This document shows positions 8,133 through 16,166 of a stretch of DNA of 64,000 nt, in pieces. Numbering within the stretch: position 1 is the stretch's first letter; every line of letters begins with the position of its first letter. Where the stretch lies: assembly GCA_017465745.1 (NCBI GenBank), contig JAFTVM010000090.1, forward strand, positions 1 through 64,000. Direction: 5' to 3'. The position numbers and the translations under genes were made by a program. Below the pieces are notes generated by a model, which did not search any database, was not told the origin of the DNA, and saw only the letters and a list, made by a program, of their open reading frames with translations. The DNA is from Oscillospiraceae bacterium. Its GTDB lineage: Bacteria > Bacillota > Clostridia > Oscillospirales > Oscillospiraceae.

Positions 8133-8257
8133 GACCCTATCCTGCATAAGTGAGGTGTACCCATTATGGTCAGACTCCGTACTTCCTTCTGAGCGACAGA
8201 AGGAAAATAAGATTTTGAATCCTTCTATCGCTTCCGGAAAAAGCATAGGAGGTTATG

Positions 8258-9838
8258 ATGAAAAAGTATTATAAGCAGAACCGCCGGGCGTTCTTTGCGG
8301 CGCTGGTGAGTATCCTTGTCAGCACGGTGTTTGCCGTGTGGCTTCAGTTTTTCAAGGGTGATGTGCTGGATCATGCCATCGCCGGGGCGCTGGGGGAGAC
8401 CCTGCGCAGTGTGTGCTTGCTGATGAGCTTCATTCTTGCCGAGGTGGGGAGCTACTATGTTTTCCAGCGGTTCAGCGCGAAATATGCCATCGGCTGCATT
8501 TCCCATCTCCGGCGGGACATTTTCGGCAGTATCCTGCGGCGCAGCTATGCCGATTACAGGAAATATCCCCAGGGTGAGTACATTGCCAAATATATGACGG
8601 AAACGGAAGCCATCCGGGACCGGCTCTTCCGGATGCAGCCCAGGTTCTGGGAAATCCTGCTGCGGATCATCCTGGTCAGCGGGGCGCTGTTTCTGCTTGA
8701 CTGGCGCATTGCCCTCATCACCATTGCCCTGCTGACCACGCCGCTCTATGTACCCAAACTCATCGAAGCCAGACTCCAGAAGGCGCAGACGGCGTATCTG
8801 CAGACCATGGAGGAGAACCTGTCCAGGGTGACGGACTGGCTTTCCGCCTTTGAGATCATCAAGAATTTTTCCATCGAGGAAAAGATTCGGGCGCGGTTTG
8901 ACGGCCTCAATGATGACGCCATGGACAAGCTGATGCGGGATACCAATCTGGGTGCGGCGGCCCAGCTGATCACCACGCTGATGTCGTATCTGTCCTATTT
9001 TATCGTCCTGGTCTGTGCCGCCTGGCTGGTGGTGCGGGGCGACTTCTCTGCCGGCGATTTCTTTGTGGCCATCGGCATGATCGACCAGCTTTCCTGGCCT
9101 CTGATCTCCCTGGCGGGTATTATTCAGCAGCTCGTCGCCATCCGTCCTGCCTGTGATGCCATGGAGGAATTCCTGGATGTGCCGGAAACGGTGCGGACGG
9201 CAGGGAAGACCGGGTTCGAAAGGGAGATCCGGTTCCGGGATGTGTCCTTCAGCTATGACCGGCAGCGTCAGATCCTGGAGGGCTTCGACCTGACGGTTCA
9301 GAAGGGAAACCGCTACCTGCTGAAAGGTCCCAGTGGGTGCGGCAAGACCACGGTCGTGAACCTGCTGCTGCGGTATTACGGCGTGAACGGAGGAAGCATC
9401 ACCATCGATGACATACCGTTGGAGCAGACAGGGGATCCCTACGCCCTGATGACCGTTGTCCGCCAGGAGGCGGTGCTGTTCCACGATACCCTGCGCAGTA
9501 ATCTGACCATGTACCGGGACATTCCGGACGCGGATCTGATGCAGATGCTGAAAAGTGTGGGATTGGAGCGGCTTGCCGGTTTTCTGGACATGGAGGTCGC
9601 TGAGGGCGGTTCCAATTTCTCCGGCGGAGAAAAGAAGCGCATCTGCCTGGCCCGGGCGCTGCTGCGGGATACGGAGGTGCTGATCCTGGACGAGCCTCTG
9701 GCCAATCTGGACGCCGAAACAGCGGAGCGGATCGAGGATCTGCTGCTGGGGATTCCCGGCAAGACCATCCTGGTGGTGTCCCACCAGTTTACCGAATCAA
9801 AGCTGCAGCAATTTGATGCGGTCATAAACTTCGCATAA
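8258..9838 (+). CDS. ABC transporter, fused permease and ATPase (half exporter)
   Basis: About 526 residues: a type I exporter membrane domain of six predicted helices (residues 1-300), then a nucleotide-binding domain with Walker A GPSGCGKTT near 360, the Q-loop VRQEAV, the signature SGGEKKRICLARALL near 460, Walker B LILDEPLANLD and the H-loop VVSHQF. It should work as a homodimer or with a partner encoded elsewhere, exporting a lipid, peptide or drug; the substrate is unknown. Tandem ATGs occur at 8255 and 8258; AGGAGG is only two nt from the first, so the second is preferred. Confidence 0.88.
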   Translation: MKKYYKQNRRAFFAALVSILVSTVFAVWLQFFKGDVLDHAIAGALGETLRSVCLLMSFILAEVGSYYVFQRFSAKYAIGCISHLRRDIFGSILRRSYADYRKYPQGEYIAKYMTETEAIRDRLFRMQPRFWEILLRIILVSGALFLLDWRIALITIALLTTPLYVPKLIEARLQKAQTAYLQTMEENLSRVTDWLSAFEIIKNFSIEEKIRARFDGLNDDAMDKLMRDTNLGAAAQLITTLMSYLSYFIVLVCAAWLVVRGDFSAGDFFVAIGMIDQLSWPLISLAGIIQQLVAIRPACDAMEEFLDVPETVRTAGKTGFEREIRFRDVSFSYDRQRQILEGFDLTVQKGNRYLLKGPSGCGKTTVVNLLLRYYGVNGGSITIDDIPLEQTGDPYALMTVVRQEAVLFHDTLRSNLTMYRDIPDADLMQMLKSVGLERLAGFLDMEVAEGGSNFSGGEKKRICLARALLRDTEVLILDEPLANLDAETAERIEDLLLGIPGKTILVVSHQFTESKLQQFDAVINFA

Positions 9839-9839
9839 G

Positions 9840-9873
9840 AAAAAGACCTGGAGCGAGAGCTCCAGGTCTTTGT
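9840..9873. terminator. Bidirectional terminator between the ABC exporter and gpsA
   Basis: A 13-bp perfect stem (AAAGACCTGGAGC with its complement) with a GAGA loop has A- and T-tracts on both sides. It serves convergent genes. Confidence 0.88.
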
Positions 9874-9881
9874 TGCTTCAT

Positions 9882-10886
9882 TCAATTCCAGCCCATCCAG
9901 CCCATGTCTTCTTCCGACTTGCGCTTGCGGGTCATCAGGTTGTGCATGGCCTTCCGGGCGGGGATGCCCTGATAGAGGACCTCGTGGGCGGCCTGCAGGA
10001 TGGGCATTTCCACACCCTGCTTCCGGCACAGGGCCCAGGCGGATTCGGCGGCGTAGTAGCCTTCCACCACGGCGCCAACTTCTTCCATGGCTTCCTGCAC
10101 GCCCTTGCCCTGGCCGATGAGAATTCCGGCCCGGCGGTTGCGGGAGTGCATGGAGGTGCAGGTGACGATCAGATCGCCCACGCCGGACAGGCCTGCAAAG
10201 GTATCCCGGTGGGCCCCCAGGGAGATGCCCAGGCGGGCCATTTCCGTCAGGCCCCGGGACATCAGCATGGCCTTGGTATTGTCGCCGCAGCCCAGGCCGT
10301 CGCTGACGCCGGCACACAGGGCGATGACGTTCTTCAGTGCGCCGCCCAGCTCCGCACCGATGGGATCGGCGCTGGTGTAAACACGGAACTGCTCGGAAAT
10401 AAAGGCGTCCTGGACAAATTCTGCCAGAGCCTTGTCTCCACTGGCGGCGAGACATCCGGTGGGCATGTCCAGGGCTACTTCCTCGGCGTGGCTGGGGCCG
10501 GTGAGAACCACAACGGGGCGGTTCGTTTCCTCGGCTACCACTTCACTCATGCGCTTCAGACTTTCCCGTTCAATACCCTTGGTGACGCTCACCAGGACGG
10601 CGTCGGCATCCAGATGGGGGGCGACGCCGCGGCAGACACTGCGGATGGGGAAGGAGGGGGAGGCGATGACCACCAGCTGACGGCCTGACACGCAGTCATA
10701 ATCGGAGGAGATCATCAGATGATCGGGCAGCCGCGTACCGGGGAGCCGGGGACACCGGCGGGTCTGCCGCATCGCGGCGGCTTTCTCCGGATCCCGGGTC
10801 CACATGACCACATCGTGACCGTTTCTGCACAGGCGGATGGCCAGGGCAGTACCCCAGGCGCCGCTGCCGACAACTGCTGCTTTCAT
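9882..10886 (-). CDS. gpsA: Glycerol-3-phosphate dehydrogenase [NAD(P)+]
   Basis: Reduces dihydroxyacetone phosphate to sn-glycerol-3-phosphate for phospholipid synthesis. The 334-residue product has the Rossmann motif GSGAWGTALA at residues 8-17, a VTKGIE segment, the catalytic Lys in GALKNVIALCAG near 188, and the substrate-binding GLSGVGDLIVTC...SRNRRAG near 230-255. Its ATG abuts the stop codon of plsY (TAAATG). It is the last gene of der-plsY-gpsA, so the precursor and the acyltransferase that uses it are made together. Confidence 0.96.
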   Translation of the reverse strand: MKAAVVGSGAWGTALAIRLCRNGHDVVMWTRDPEKAAAMRQTRRCPRLPGTRLPDHLMISSDYDCVSGRQLVVIASPSFPIRSVCRGVAPHLDADAVLVSVTKGIERESLKRMSEVVAEETNRPVVVLTGPSHAEEVALDMPTGCLAASGDKALAEFVQDAFISEQFRVYTSADPIGAELGGALKNVIALCAGVSDGLGCGDNTKAMLMSRGLTEMARLGISLGAHRDTFAGLSGVGDLIVTCTSMHSRNRRAGILIGQGKGVQEAMEEVGAVVEGYYAAESAWALCRKQGVEMPILQAAHEVLYQGIPARKAMHNLMTRKRKSEEDMGWMGWN

Positions 10887-11504
10887 TTACTGCTTTCCTT
10901 TCGCGAAGAGGTTGGTTTTGCGCTCCTGGCCCTTGACCAGGCGGACGATATTGGTCCGGTGCATGTACACGGCCAGCGCGCCCAGGCAGAAGCCGATGAT
11001 GGCCACCGGCAGATTGTCGTGGTGGAAGATGGGGAAGGCGATGGCGAAGCCCGCTGCGCCCATGATGGAACCCAGGGACACATACTGGGTGCTCAGATAG
11101 AACACCAGGAAGAAGGCCAGGATCATCAGGCCGATGCGCCAGTCCAGAGTCATGGCTACGCAGAAGCCGCTGAGGATGCCCTTACCGCCACGGAATCCCA
11201 GCATGGCGGGGAAAATATGGCCCAGCATGACGCCCATGCCGCCCAGGGTGCCGCCCAGCAGCGGATCATCCCCCAGGATGAGCTTGCCCACCAGGCAGGC
11301 CACGATGGCCTTCAGGCCGTCGATGACGATGACCAGAGTGCCGGTGGCCGCGCCGTAGTTGCGGATGTAGTTGGTCAGGCCTGCGTTGCCGCTGCCGTGC
11401 TTGCGGACATCCTCATTGGCAAAGATGGCGGAAACCAGCACTGCGCCGTTGAGATTGCCCAGCATATAGCCTGCCAGAACGATGATAAACATGGGGTACC
11501 ACAT
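10887..11504 (-). CDS. plsY: Glycerol-3-phosphate acyltransferase PlsY, copy 2
   Basis: 205 residues with multiple membrane helices. The motifs are GSGNAGLTN near residue 38, GHIFPAMLGFRGGKG near 97, and a third loop ending with MHRTNIVRL near 186. GGAGG precedes the ATG. The gene begins one nt after the der stop and ends against the gpsA start. Compared with copy 1, motif 1 has Leu in place of Ala and the C-terminus is basic (ERKTNLFAKGKQ). Its operon position makes it the conventional PlsY. Confidence 0.93.
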   Translation of the reverse strand: MWYPMFIIVLAGYMLGNLNGAVLVSAIFANEDVRKHGSGNAGLTNYIRNYGAATGTLVIVIDGLKAIVACLVGKLILGDDPLLGGTLGGMGVMLGHIFPAMLGFRGGKGILSGFCVAMTLDWRIGLMILAFFLVFYLSTQYVSLGSIMGAAGFAIAFPIFHHDNLPVAIIGFCLGALAVYMHRTNIVRLVKGQERKTNLFAKGKQ

Positions 11505-11505
11505 A

Positions 11506-12840
11506 TTATGAGTCCTCCTTGTCGCCCTTCTGTCGGATGGTGATACGGACGGGGGTGCCCTGGAGACCGAAGACCTCACGGATCTGATTCTCCAGGTAGC
11601 GCTGGTAGGAGAAGTGGAACAGTCTTGCGTCATTGCAGAAGATGACGAAGTGGGGGGGCTTGGTGCCGGCCTGGGTCATGTAGTAGATCTTCAGGCGGCG
11701 GCCCTTGTCACTGGGGGGCTGGACACGGGTGGTGGCGTCGGCCAGAATGGAGTTCAGCGCGCCGGTGGTGATGCGGCTGGTGTTCTGACGGTGGACCTCC
11801 TGGATCATGGGGAAGAGCTTGTCCACACGGGAGCCGGTGAGGGCGGAGAGGAACACCACGGGGGCGTAGGTCATGTAGGCCAGGTCCCGGCGGACGTCCA
11901 GCTCCTTGTCGCGCATGGTGTTGGTTTCCTTGTCAGCCACGGCGTCCCACTTGTTGACGACGATGATGGCGGCCTTACCGGCTTCGTGGACCAGGCCTGC
12001 GATCTTGGTGTCCTGCTCGGTGACGCCGTCGTTGGCGTCAATGAGGATCAGGCAGACGTCGGCCCGCTCGATGGCGTTGATGGAGCGCATGTTGGAGTAA
12101 CGCTCGATCATGTCGTCCACCTTGCTCTTGCGGCGCATGCCGGCGGTGTCGATGAAGGTGTACTTGCCCGTCTCGTTCTCGAATTCGGAGTCGATGGCGT
12201 CGCGGGTGGTGCCGGCCACGTTGGAGACGATGACGCGCTCCTCACCCAGGATCTTGTTCAGCAGACTGGACTTACCCACATTGGGCTTGCCCACGATGGC
12301 CACCTTGATAACGTCGGAATCCTCTTCTTCGCCGGAATCCTCGGGGATGTTCTCCAGGACCCAGTCCAGCATGTCGCCGGTACCGTGGCCGTGGATGGCG
12401 GAGGTCTCGAAGAGATCGCCGATGCCCAGGGAGTAGAACTCAAAGACGTCGGGGTTCACCAGACCGATGGAGTCGCACTTATTGACTGCCAGGCAGACAG
12501 GCTTGCGGGACTTGCGCAGCATGGTGGCGACATCCTGGTCAGCGGCGGTGACACCGGAGCGGACGTCAACCACCATGATGATGGCGTCGGCCAGCTCAAT
12601 GCCGATCTCCGCCTGACGGCGCATGAATTTCAGCATATCGTTCTCGGTACCGGGTTCGATACCGCCGGTGTCCACCAGGGAGAAGTGGCGGCCGCACCAT
12701 TCGCAGTCGCCGTAGATCCGGTCACGGGTGACGCCGGGGGTATCCTCGACGATGGAGGTCCGCTGGCCGGTGAGTTTATTGAAGAGCATGGATTTACCAA
12801 CGTTGGGACGGCCAACGATGGCAACCAGAGGTTTTGCCAT
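11506..12840 (-). CDS. der: Ribosome-assembly GTPase Der (EngA)
   Basis: GTPase with tandem G domains, needed for 50S subunit maturation. The 444-residue product has G1 GRPNVGKS at residues 10-17 with DTPGVTRD and DTGG, a second G1 GKPNVGKS near 183 with DTAGMRRKSKV and NKWDAV, and a C-terminal KH-like domain after residue 350. The residue after GKS in domain 1 is Met, where Thr/Ser/Ala is commoner. It is the first gene of the der-plsY-gpsA operon behind a TTGCTT/CATAAT promoter. Confidence 0.96.
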   Translation of the reverse strand: MAKPLVAIVGRPNVGKSMLFNKLTGQRTSIVEDTPGVTRDRIYGDCEWCGRHFSLVDTGGIEPGTENDMLKFMRRQAEIGIELADAIIMVVDVRSGVTAADQDVATMLRKSRKPVCLAVNKCDSIGLVNPDVFEFYSLGIGDLFETSAIHGHGTGDMLDWVLENIPEDSGEEEDSDVIKVAIVGKPNVGKSSLLNKILGEERVIVSNVAGTTRDAIDSEFENETGKYTFIDTAGMRRKSKVDDMIERYSNMRSINAIERADVCLILIDANDGVTEQDTKIAGLVHEAGKAAIIVVNKWDAVADKETNTMRDKELDVRRDLAYMTYAPVVFLSALTGSRVDKLFPMIQEVHRQNTSRITTGALNSILADATTRVQPPSDKGRRLKIYYMTQAGTKPPHFVIFCNDARLFHFSYQRYLENQIREVFGLQGTPVRITIRQKGDKEDS

Positions 12841-12878
12841 GGGAAAACACTTCCTTTCGTAATGTGCATACTATATTT

Positions 12879-12907
12879 ATTATGACACAGTTTCGGGAGA
12901 AAAGCAA
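12879..12907 (-). promoter_or_regulatory. Promoter for der-plsY-gpsA
   Basis: Minus strand TTGCTT, 17-bp spacer, CATAAT, about 30 nt before the GAAAGGAAG ribosome binding site of der. Confidence 0.55.
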
Positions 12908-12969
12908 TGATAACTGTGGACTTTTTTGTGATTCAGAATTCCGATGTAGGGGATGGAATCATCCCCGTA

Positions 12970-13010
12970 AAAAGGAAAAAGAGGAAGGCATGAAGCCTTC
13001 CTCTGCTTTT
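12970..13010 (-). terminator. Intrinsic terminator of yceD-rpmF
   Basis: The stem AGAGGAAGGC/GCCTTCCTCT around a five-nt loop is extended by A/T-rich pairs and followed on the minus strand by a TTTCCTTTTT tract. Confidence 0.75.
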
Positions 13011-13032
13011 CCGTTTTGATACCTCAGCCAGA

Positions 13033-13218
13033 TTACTCAGCCTTAGCTTCCACGACCTGACGACCATTGTAGGTACCGCAAGCCTTGCAAGCTCTGTGGG
13101 GCATGACGGGCTCACCGCACTTGGGGCAAACGGTCACGCTGGGAGCAGCCAGCTTCCAGTTGGAGCCACGGCGCTTATCGCGGCGGGCAGAGGACACTTT
13201 ACACTTAGGGACAGCCAT
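13033..13218 (-). CDS. rpmF: 50S ribosomal protein L32
   Basis: 61 residues. The canonical N-terminus MAVPKCKVSSARRDKRR is followed by a four-Cys zinc ribbon (C31, C34, C44, C47). It lies downstream of yceD, the usual bacterial arrangement, with a 54-nt gap containing a GGAGG ribosome binding site. Confidence 0.97.
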   Translation of the reverse strand: MAVPKCKVSSARRDKRRGSNWKLAAPSVTVCPKCGEPVMPHRACKACGTYNGRQVVEAKAE

Positions 13219-13272
13219 GGTTGACACCTCCTTGGTCAAACTGCTTTTCAGACAGCATCATTAAATAGTTTT

Positions 13273-13773
13273 TTACTTCTCAAGAAGCTGCCGTAAAGCA
13301 GCAAATCGGGGATCGAGCTCCTTCTGGCAATTGCAGGGACCATCGTTCAGGTTCTTGCCGCAGCGGCAGCACAGACCCTTGCAATCATCCTTGCACAGCA
13401 GCTTGGAATCCAGGTTCAGAACGAAGATCGTCCTGACGATATCCTCCAAGTCGGCACTGTCTCCCTCCAGAGGGAATACCCACTCGTCTTCGTTTTCTTC
13501 ATTGGCCAGCTCCGTGACCAGGACCGCATCGATGGGAGTTTCCACATCGCGGTCAAAATCAGCGGCGCAGCGGTCGCAGGTGCCGTGGATGGTGGTACGG
13601 ATCATACCTTTCATCAGCAGCACGCCGGCGGTGTTGCGCACGGTGCCCTCCGCCACAACGGGCTCGGAGACCGGGTAGCTGGTGCCGAACTGAAGATCAC
13701 TCAGATCTACACTGGCAGAAAAAGGAACCGATGCGCCGGGGCAGTCAATAATCTTGGAAAGTCCTAACAGCAT
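13273..13773 (-). CDS. yceD: YceD/DUF177 family protein
   Basis: 166 residues. YceD proteins are linked to large-subunit rRNA accumulation and are encoded beside rpmF. Visible features are GTCDRCAADF near residue 65, an acidic central stretch (ELANEENEDEWVFP), and a C-terminal Cys-rich motif CKDDCKGLCCRCGKNLN. A second upstream ATG at 13797 would lie only about two nt from the transcription start predicted from the consensus promoter and has no Shine-Dalgarno, so the ATG after GAAGGGGGAT is chosen. Confidence 0.88.
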   Translation of the reverse strand: MLLGLSKIIDCPGASVPFSASVDLSDLQFGTSYPVSEPVVAEGTVRNTAGVLLMKGMIRTTIHGTCDRCAADFDRDVETPIDAVLVTELANEENEDEWVFPLEGDSADLEDIVRTIFVLNLDSKLLCKDDCKGLCCRCGKNLNDGPCNCQKELDPRFAALRQLLEK

Positions 13774-13805
13774 AGTATCCCCCTTCTTCACAGTCATGCC
13801 TAAGT

Positions 13806-13834
13806 ATTATACAGCTACAAACCCCATTTGTCAA
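13806..13834 (-). promoter_or_regulatory. Full-consensus SigA promoter for yceD-rpmF
   Basis: Minus strand TTGACA, 17-bp spacer, TATAAT: both hexamers and the spacing are perfect. The transcription start should be near 13799. Confidence 0.9.
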
Positions 13835-13942
13835 ACACTTTTTTTACAATTTTTTTGGGTATTTTTCTTTTTGGCGTGATCCTGAGTGCGTGTTGAGGGC
13901 GGATATGGGCATCCGCCTCCATGCAGGGGTTCTATTTCGGAA

Positions 13943-13958
13943 AAGGGGGACATACCAT
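13943..13958 (+). promoter_or_regulatory. Candidate SigE-like -10 element for spoIVA
   Basis: CATACCAT (13951-13958) resembles the SigE -10 consensus CATACANT about 50 nt before the spoIVA start. A convincing -35 (ATATT type) is not evident, so this is tentative. Confidence 0.3.
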
Positions 13959-14008
13959 GAACCATCGACACGCAGGAGCTTTCCTTCCTGCGGGAAATGG
14001 AGGCTGCT

Positions 14009-15472
14009 ATGGAACATCTTTACAGCGATATTGAAAGGCGGACAGGGGGCAATATCTATATCGGGGTGGTGGGACCGGTGCGCACCGGCAAATCCACGCT
14101 CATCAAGACCATCATGGAAAAGCTGGTGATCCCGGCCATCGAGGATCCCTACCGCCGGGAGCGGGCCCGGGATGAGCTGCCCCAGAGCGGTTCGGGCCGC
14201 ACCATCATGACGGCGGAGCCGAAATTCATCCCCGAGGAGGCGGTGGAAATCTCTCCGGACGGGAAAACCAATCTGCGTGTCCGGTTTATCGATTCCGTGG
14301 GCTACATGATCCCCGGTGCGGTGGGCGCGGAGGAGGAAGGACAGCCCCGGATGGTGACCACCCCCTGGTTCGACCGGGAGATCCCCATGACGGAGGCGGC
14401 GGAGCTGGGGACGAAGAAGGTCATGGATGGACACTGCTCCATTGGCCTGGTGGTGACCACTGACGGCACCGTCACGGATATTCCGCGCGCGGATTATATG
14501 GAAGCGGAAAAGCGGGCCATCCGGGATATGCAGGCCACGGGAAAGCCCTATCTCGTCATCGTCAACAGCCGCAGCCCCGGCAGCGACAACGCCCGGGCGG
14601 TGGGGGAGTACATCCGCAATACCTTCGGCACTGTGCCCATGATCGCAGACTGTCAGGCCATGGATGTGACGGAAATCGGAGAATTGCTCCATGCGCTCCT
14701 GCTGAACTTCCCGTTGGGGGAGCTTCGGGTCTTTATGCCCCGGTGGCTGGATACCCTGGAGCCGGAGCATCCCGTAAAAGCGGCACTGTATGAAGCGCTG
14801 CTTGCCAAAGCGGAAGAGATCTCCTGCCTGGCAGAGGCGGAGGAAGTGCTGCAGACGCTGCGGGAGCTGGAGCAGGTGGCAGATGTGCATATCCGCGGCG
14901 TGGATCTTGCCGGCGGAGCGGTGGAGTGCGCCGTCAGCTTCCCGGAGCAGCTGTTCTATGATATCCTCAGCCAGCGTACCGGCGTCGAGATCGCCGGAGA
15001 CGGGGAACTGATGAATCTGCTGACCGAACTGACGGCGGTGAAAGCGGAATACGACAAGATTGCCGACGCCCTGAACGCCGTGAAGGCCACGGGCTACGGG
15101 GTGGTGATGCCTGCCCTGGAGGATATGGCGCTGGAAAAGCCCCAGATGCTGCGCAAGGGCGGCGCCTGGGGGATCCGCCTGAAAGCGGGCGCGCCTTCCA
15201 TTCACATGATCCGGGTGGACATCGATACGGAGATCTCTCCCATGGTGGGGGATGAGAAGCAGTCCAAGGAACTGGTGGATACCCTGTCGGCGGCGGAGGC
15301 CGACCAGCTTTGGCAGAGCAATATTTTCGGAAAATCCGTCAGTGATATGATCCGCGACGGTTTGAATACCAAGGTGGCAGGGCTTCCGCAGGACGTCCGG
15401 GCCAAATTCCGGGGGACATTAACCCGCGTGGTCAACGAGGGCGCCAATGGGCTGATCTGTTTGATCCTGTAG
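14009..15472 (+). CDS. spoIVA: Stage IV sporulation protein A (spore coat basement ATPase)
   Basis: Self-assembling ATPase that coats the forespore outer membrane and anchors the coat in the mother cell. The 487-residue product starts MEHLYSDIERRTGG, with Walker A VGPVRTGKS at residues 21-29, the DELPQSGSGRTIMTAEPKF segment, DSVGYMIPGA, and a C-terminus that matches the family ending (RVVNEGANGLICLIL). The ATG five nt after GGAGG is chosen over an in-frame ATG four codons upstream, which has no ribosome binding site. It marks the organism as spore-forming. Confidence 0.96.
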   Translation: MEHLYSDIERRTGGNIYIGVVGPVRTGKSTLIKTIMEKLVIPAIEDPYRRERARDELPQSGSGRTIMTAEPKFIPEEAVEISPDGKTNLRVRFIDSVGYMIPGAVGAEEEGQPRMVTTPWFDREIPMTEAAELGTKKVMDGHCSIGLVVTTDGTVTDIPRADYMEAEKRAIRDMQATGKPYLVIVNSRSPGSDNARAVGEYIRNTFGTVPMIADCQAMDVTEIGELLHALLLNFPLGELRVFMPRWLDTLEPEHPVKAALYEALLAKAEEISCLAEAEEVLQTLRELEQVADVHIRGVDLAGGAVECAVSFPEQLFYDILSQRTGVEIAGDGELMNLLTELTAVKAEYDKIADALNAVKATGYGVVMPALEDMALEKPQMLRKGGAWGIRLKAGAPSIHMIRVDIDTEISPMVGDEKQSKELVDTLSAAEADQLWQSNIFGKSVSDMIRDGLNTKVAGLPQDVRAKFRGTLTRVVNEGANGLICLIL

Positions 15473-15479
15473 CAGATGG

Positions 15480-15580
15480 TGTCATTGCGATCCGGTGCGC
15501 ACACTGGCGCGACAATCCCCAGAAAGCCTGAATACCGGAAGGGGATTGCCCCGTCGGCCTGGGGCCTCCCCGCAATGACA
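15480..15580. repeat. Dispersed palindromic repeat, long copy
   Basis: 101 bp bounded by perfect 10-bp terminal inverted repeats (TGTCATTGCG and CGCAATGACA), with an inner CAATCCCC/GGGGATTG inverted pair and a GCGCACACTGGC core. A 40-bp relative with the same ends and core lies at 49076-49115. It is non-coding, directly downstream of spoIVA, and resembles a MITE/REP-like family. Confidence 0.8.
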
Positions 15581-15589
15581 TGCTTTTTC

Positions 15590-15618
15590 TTGACATTTCC
15601 CCCTCCTGTTAGTAAAAT
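15590..15618 (+). promoter_or_regulatory. SigA promoter for the PH-domain gene
   Basis: TTGACA, 17-bp spacer, TAAAAT. It begins ten nt after the palindromic repeat. Confidence 0.8.
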
Positions 15619-15647
15619 GGAGAAAAAACACCAAGGAGTATCGGCTT

Positions 15648-16037
15648 ATGGCTATCAATATCCAATATCTGTGGCAGGACCGGAAGCGTCACTTCGGTCT
15701 GCCCCTGAGCTTCACCCGTTACGCCCTGTCTGAGGACCGTCTGTTCCTGTCCCAGGGCTTTCTGAACATCAAGGATGACGACATTCTGCTCTACCGTGTC
15801 CGGGATATCGATTCCAGCCGCAGCCTGTGGCAGCGCATCTTCGGCGTGGGCACCGTGGTGGTCATGTCCTCCGACAAGTCCATGCCCAACCTGGTGCTGC
15901 AGAATGTCAGGGATCCCCTGGCCGTCAAGGAGCTGATCCACCAGCAGGTGGAGAAGGTCAAGATTGAGCGCCGTGTCCGCGTGGGTGAGATCATGACCAG
16001 CGAGCTGGATGAGGAAGCGCTCGAGGACGAAGCATAA
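15648..16037 (+). CDS. PH domain-containing protein (bacterial PH fold)
   Basis: 129 residues, no obvious membrane helix. The pattern LSFTRYALSEDRLFLSQGFLNIKDDDILLYRVRDIDSSRSLWQRIFGVGTVVVMSSD matches small bacterial PH-like proteins, where an alternating strand pattern ends in a short helix. The C-terminus is acidic (SELDEEALEDEA). AAGGAG lies nine nt before the ATG. It is a single-gene unit with its own promoter and terminator. The cellular role is not known. Confidence 0.75.
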   Translation: MAINIQYLWQDRKRHFGLPLSFTRYALSEDRLFLSQGFLNIKDDDILLYRVRDIDSSRSLWQRIFGVGTVVVMSSDKSMPNLVLQNVRDPLAVKELIHQQVEKVKIERRVRVGEIMTSELDEEALEDEA

Positions 16038-16049
16038 CACAGTTTCACA

Positions 16050-16088
16050 GCCGGATCCTGAACGGGGTCCGGCGTTTTCTTTTTTCAA
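16050..16088 (+). terminator. Intrinsic terminator of the PH-domain gene
   Basis: The stem GCCGGATCC pairs with GGGTCCGGC (one G-T pair), followed by a T-rich tail TTTTCTTTTTT. Confidence 0.8.
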
Positions 16089-16105
16089 ATTCCCGGTTTC
16101 TTCCC

Positions 16106-16134
16106 TTTACCCCGGAACAGAAATGTGCTATTAT
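16106..16134 (+). promoter_or_regulatory. Extended -10 promoter for the YfhO gene
   Basis: TTTACC, 17-bp spacer, TGCTATTAT. Confidence 0.6.
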
Positions 16135-16166
16135 AAAAAGTACTTTGTACATCCAGGGGGACTTCC

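Noticed and set aside
8133-8254. Riboswitch in the ABC exporter leader
   Set aside because: One hairpin is present but there is no terminator/antiterminator pair and no motif of a known class.
15480-15580. Insertion sequence
   Set aside because: Only 101 bp, no transposase reading frame and no evident target duplication; better described as a palindromic repeat.
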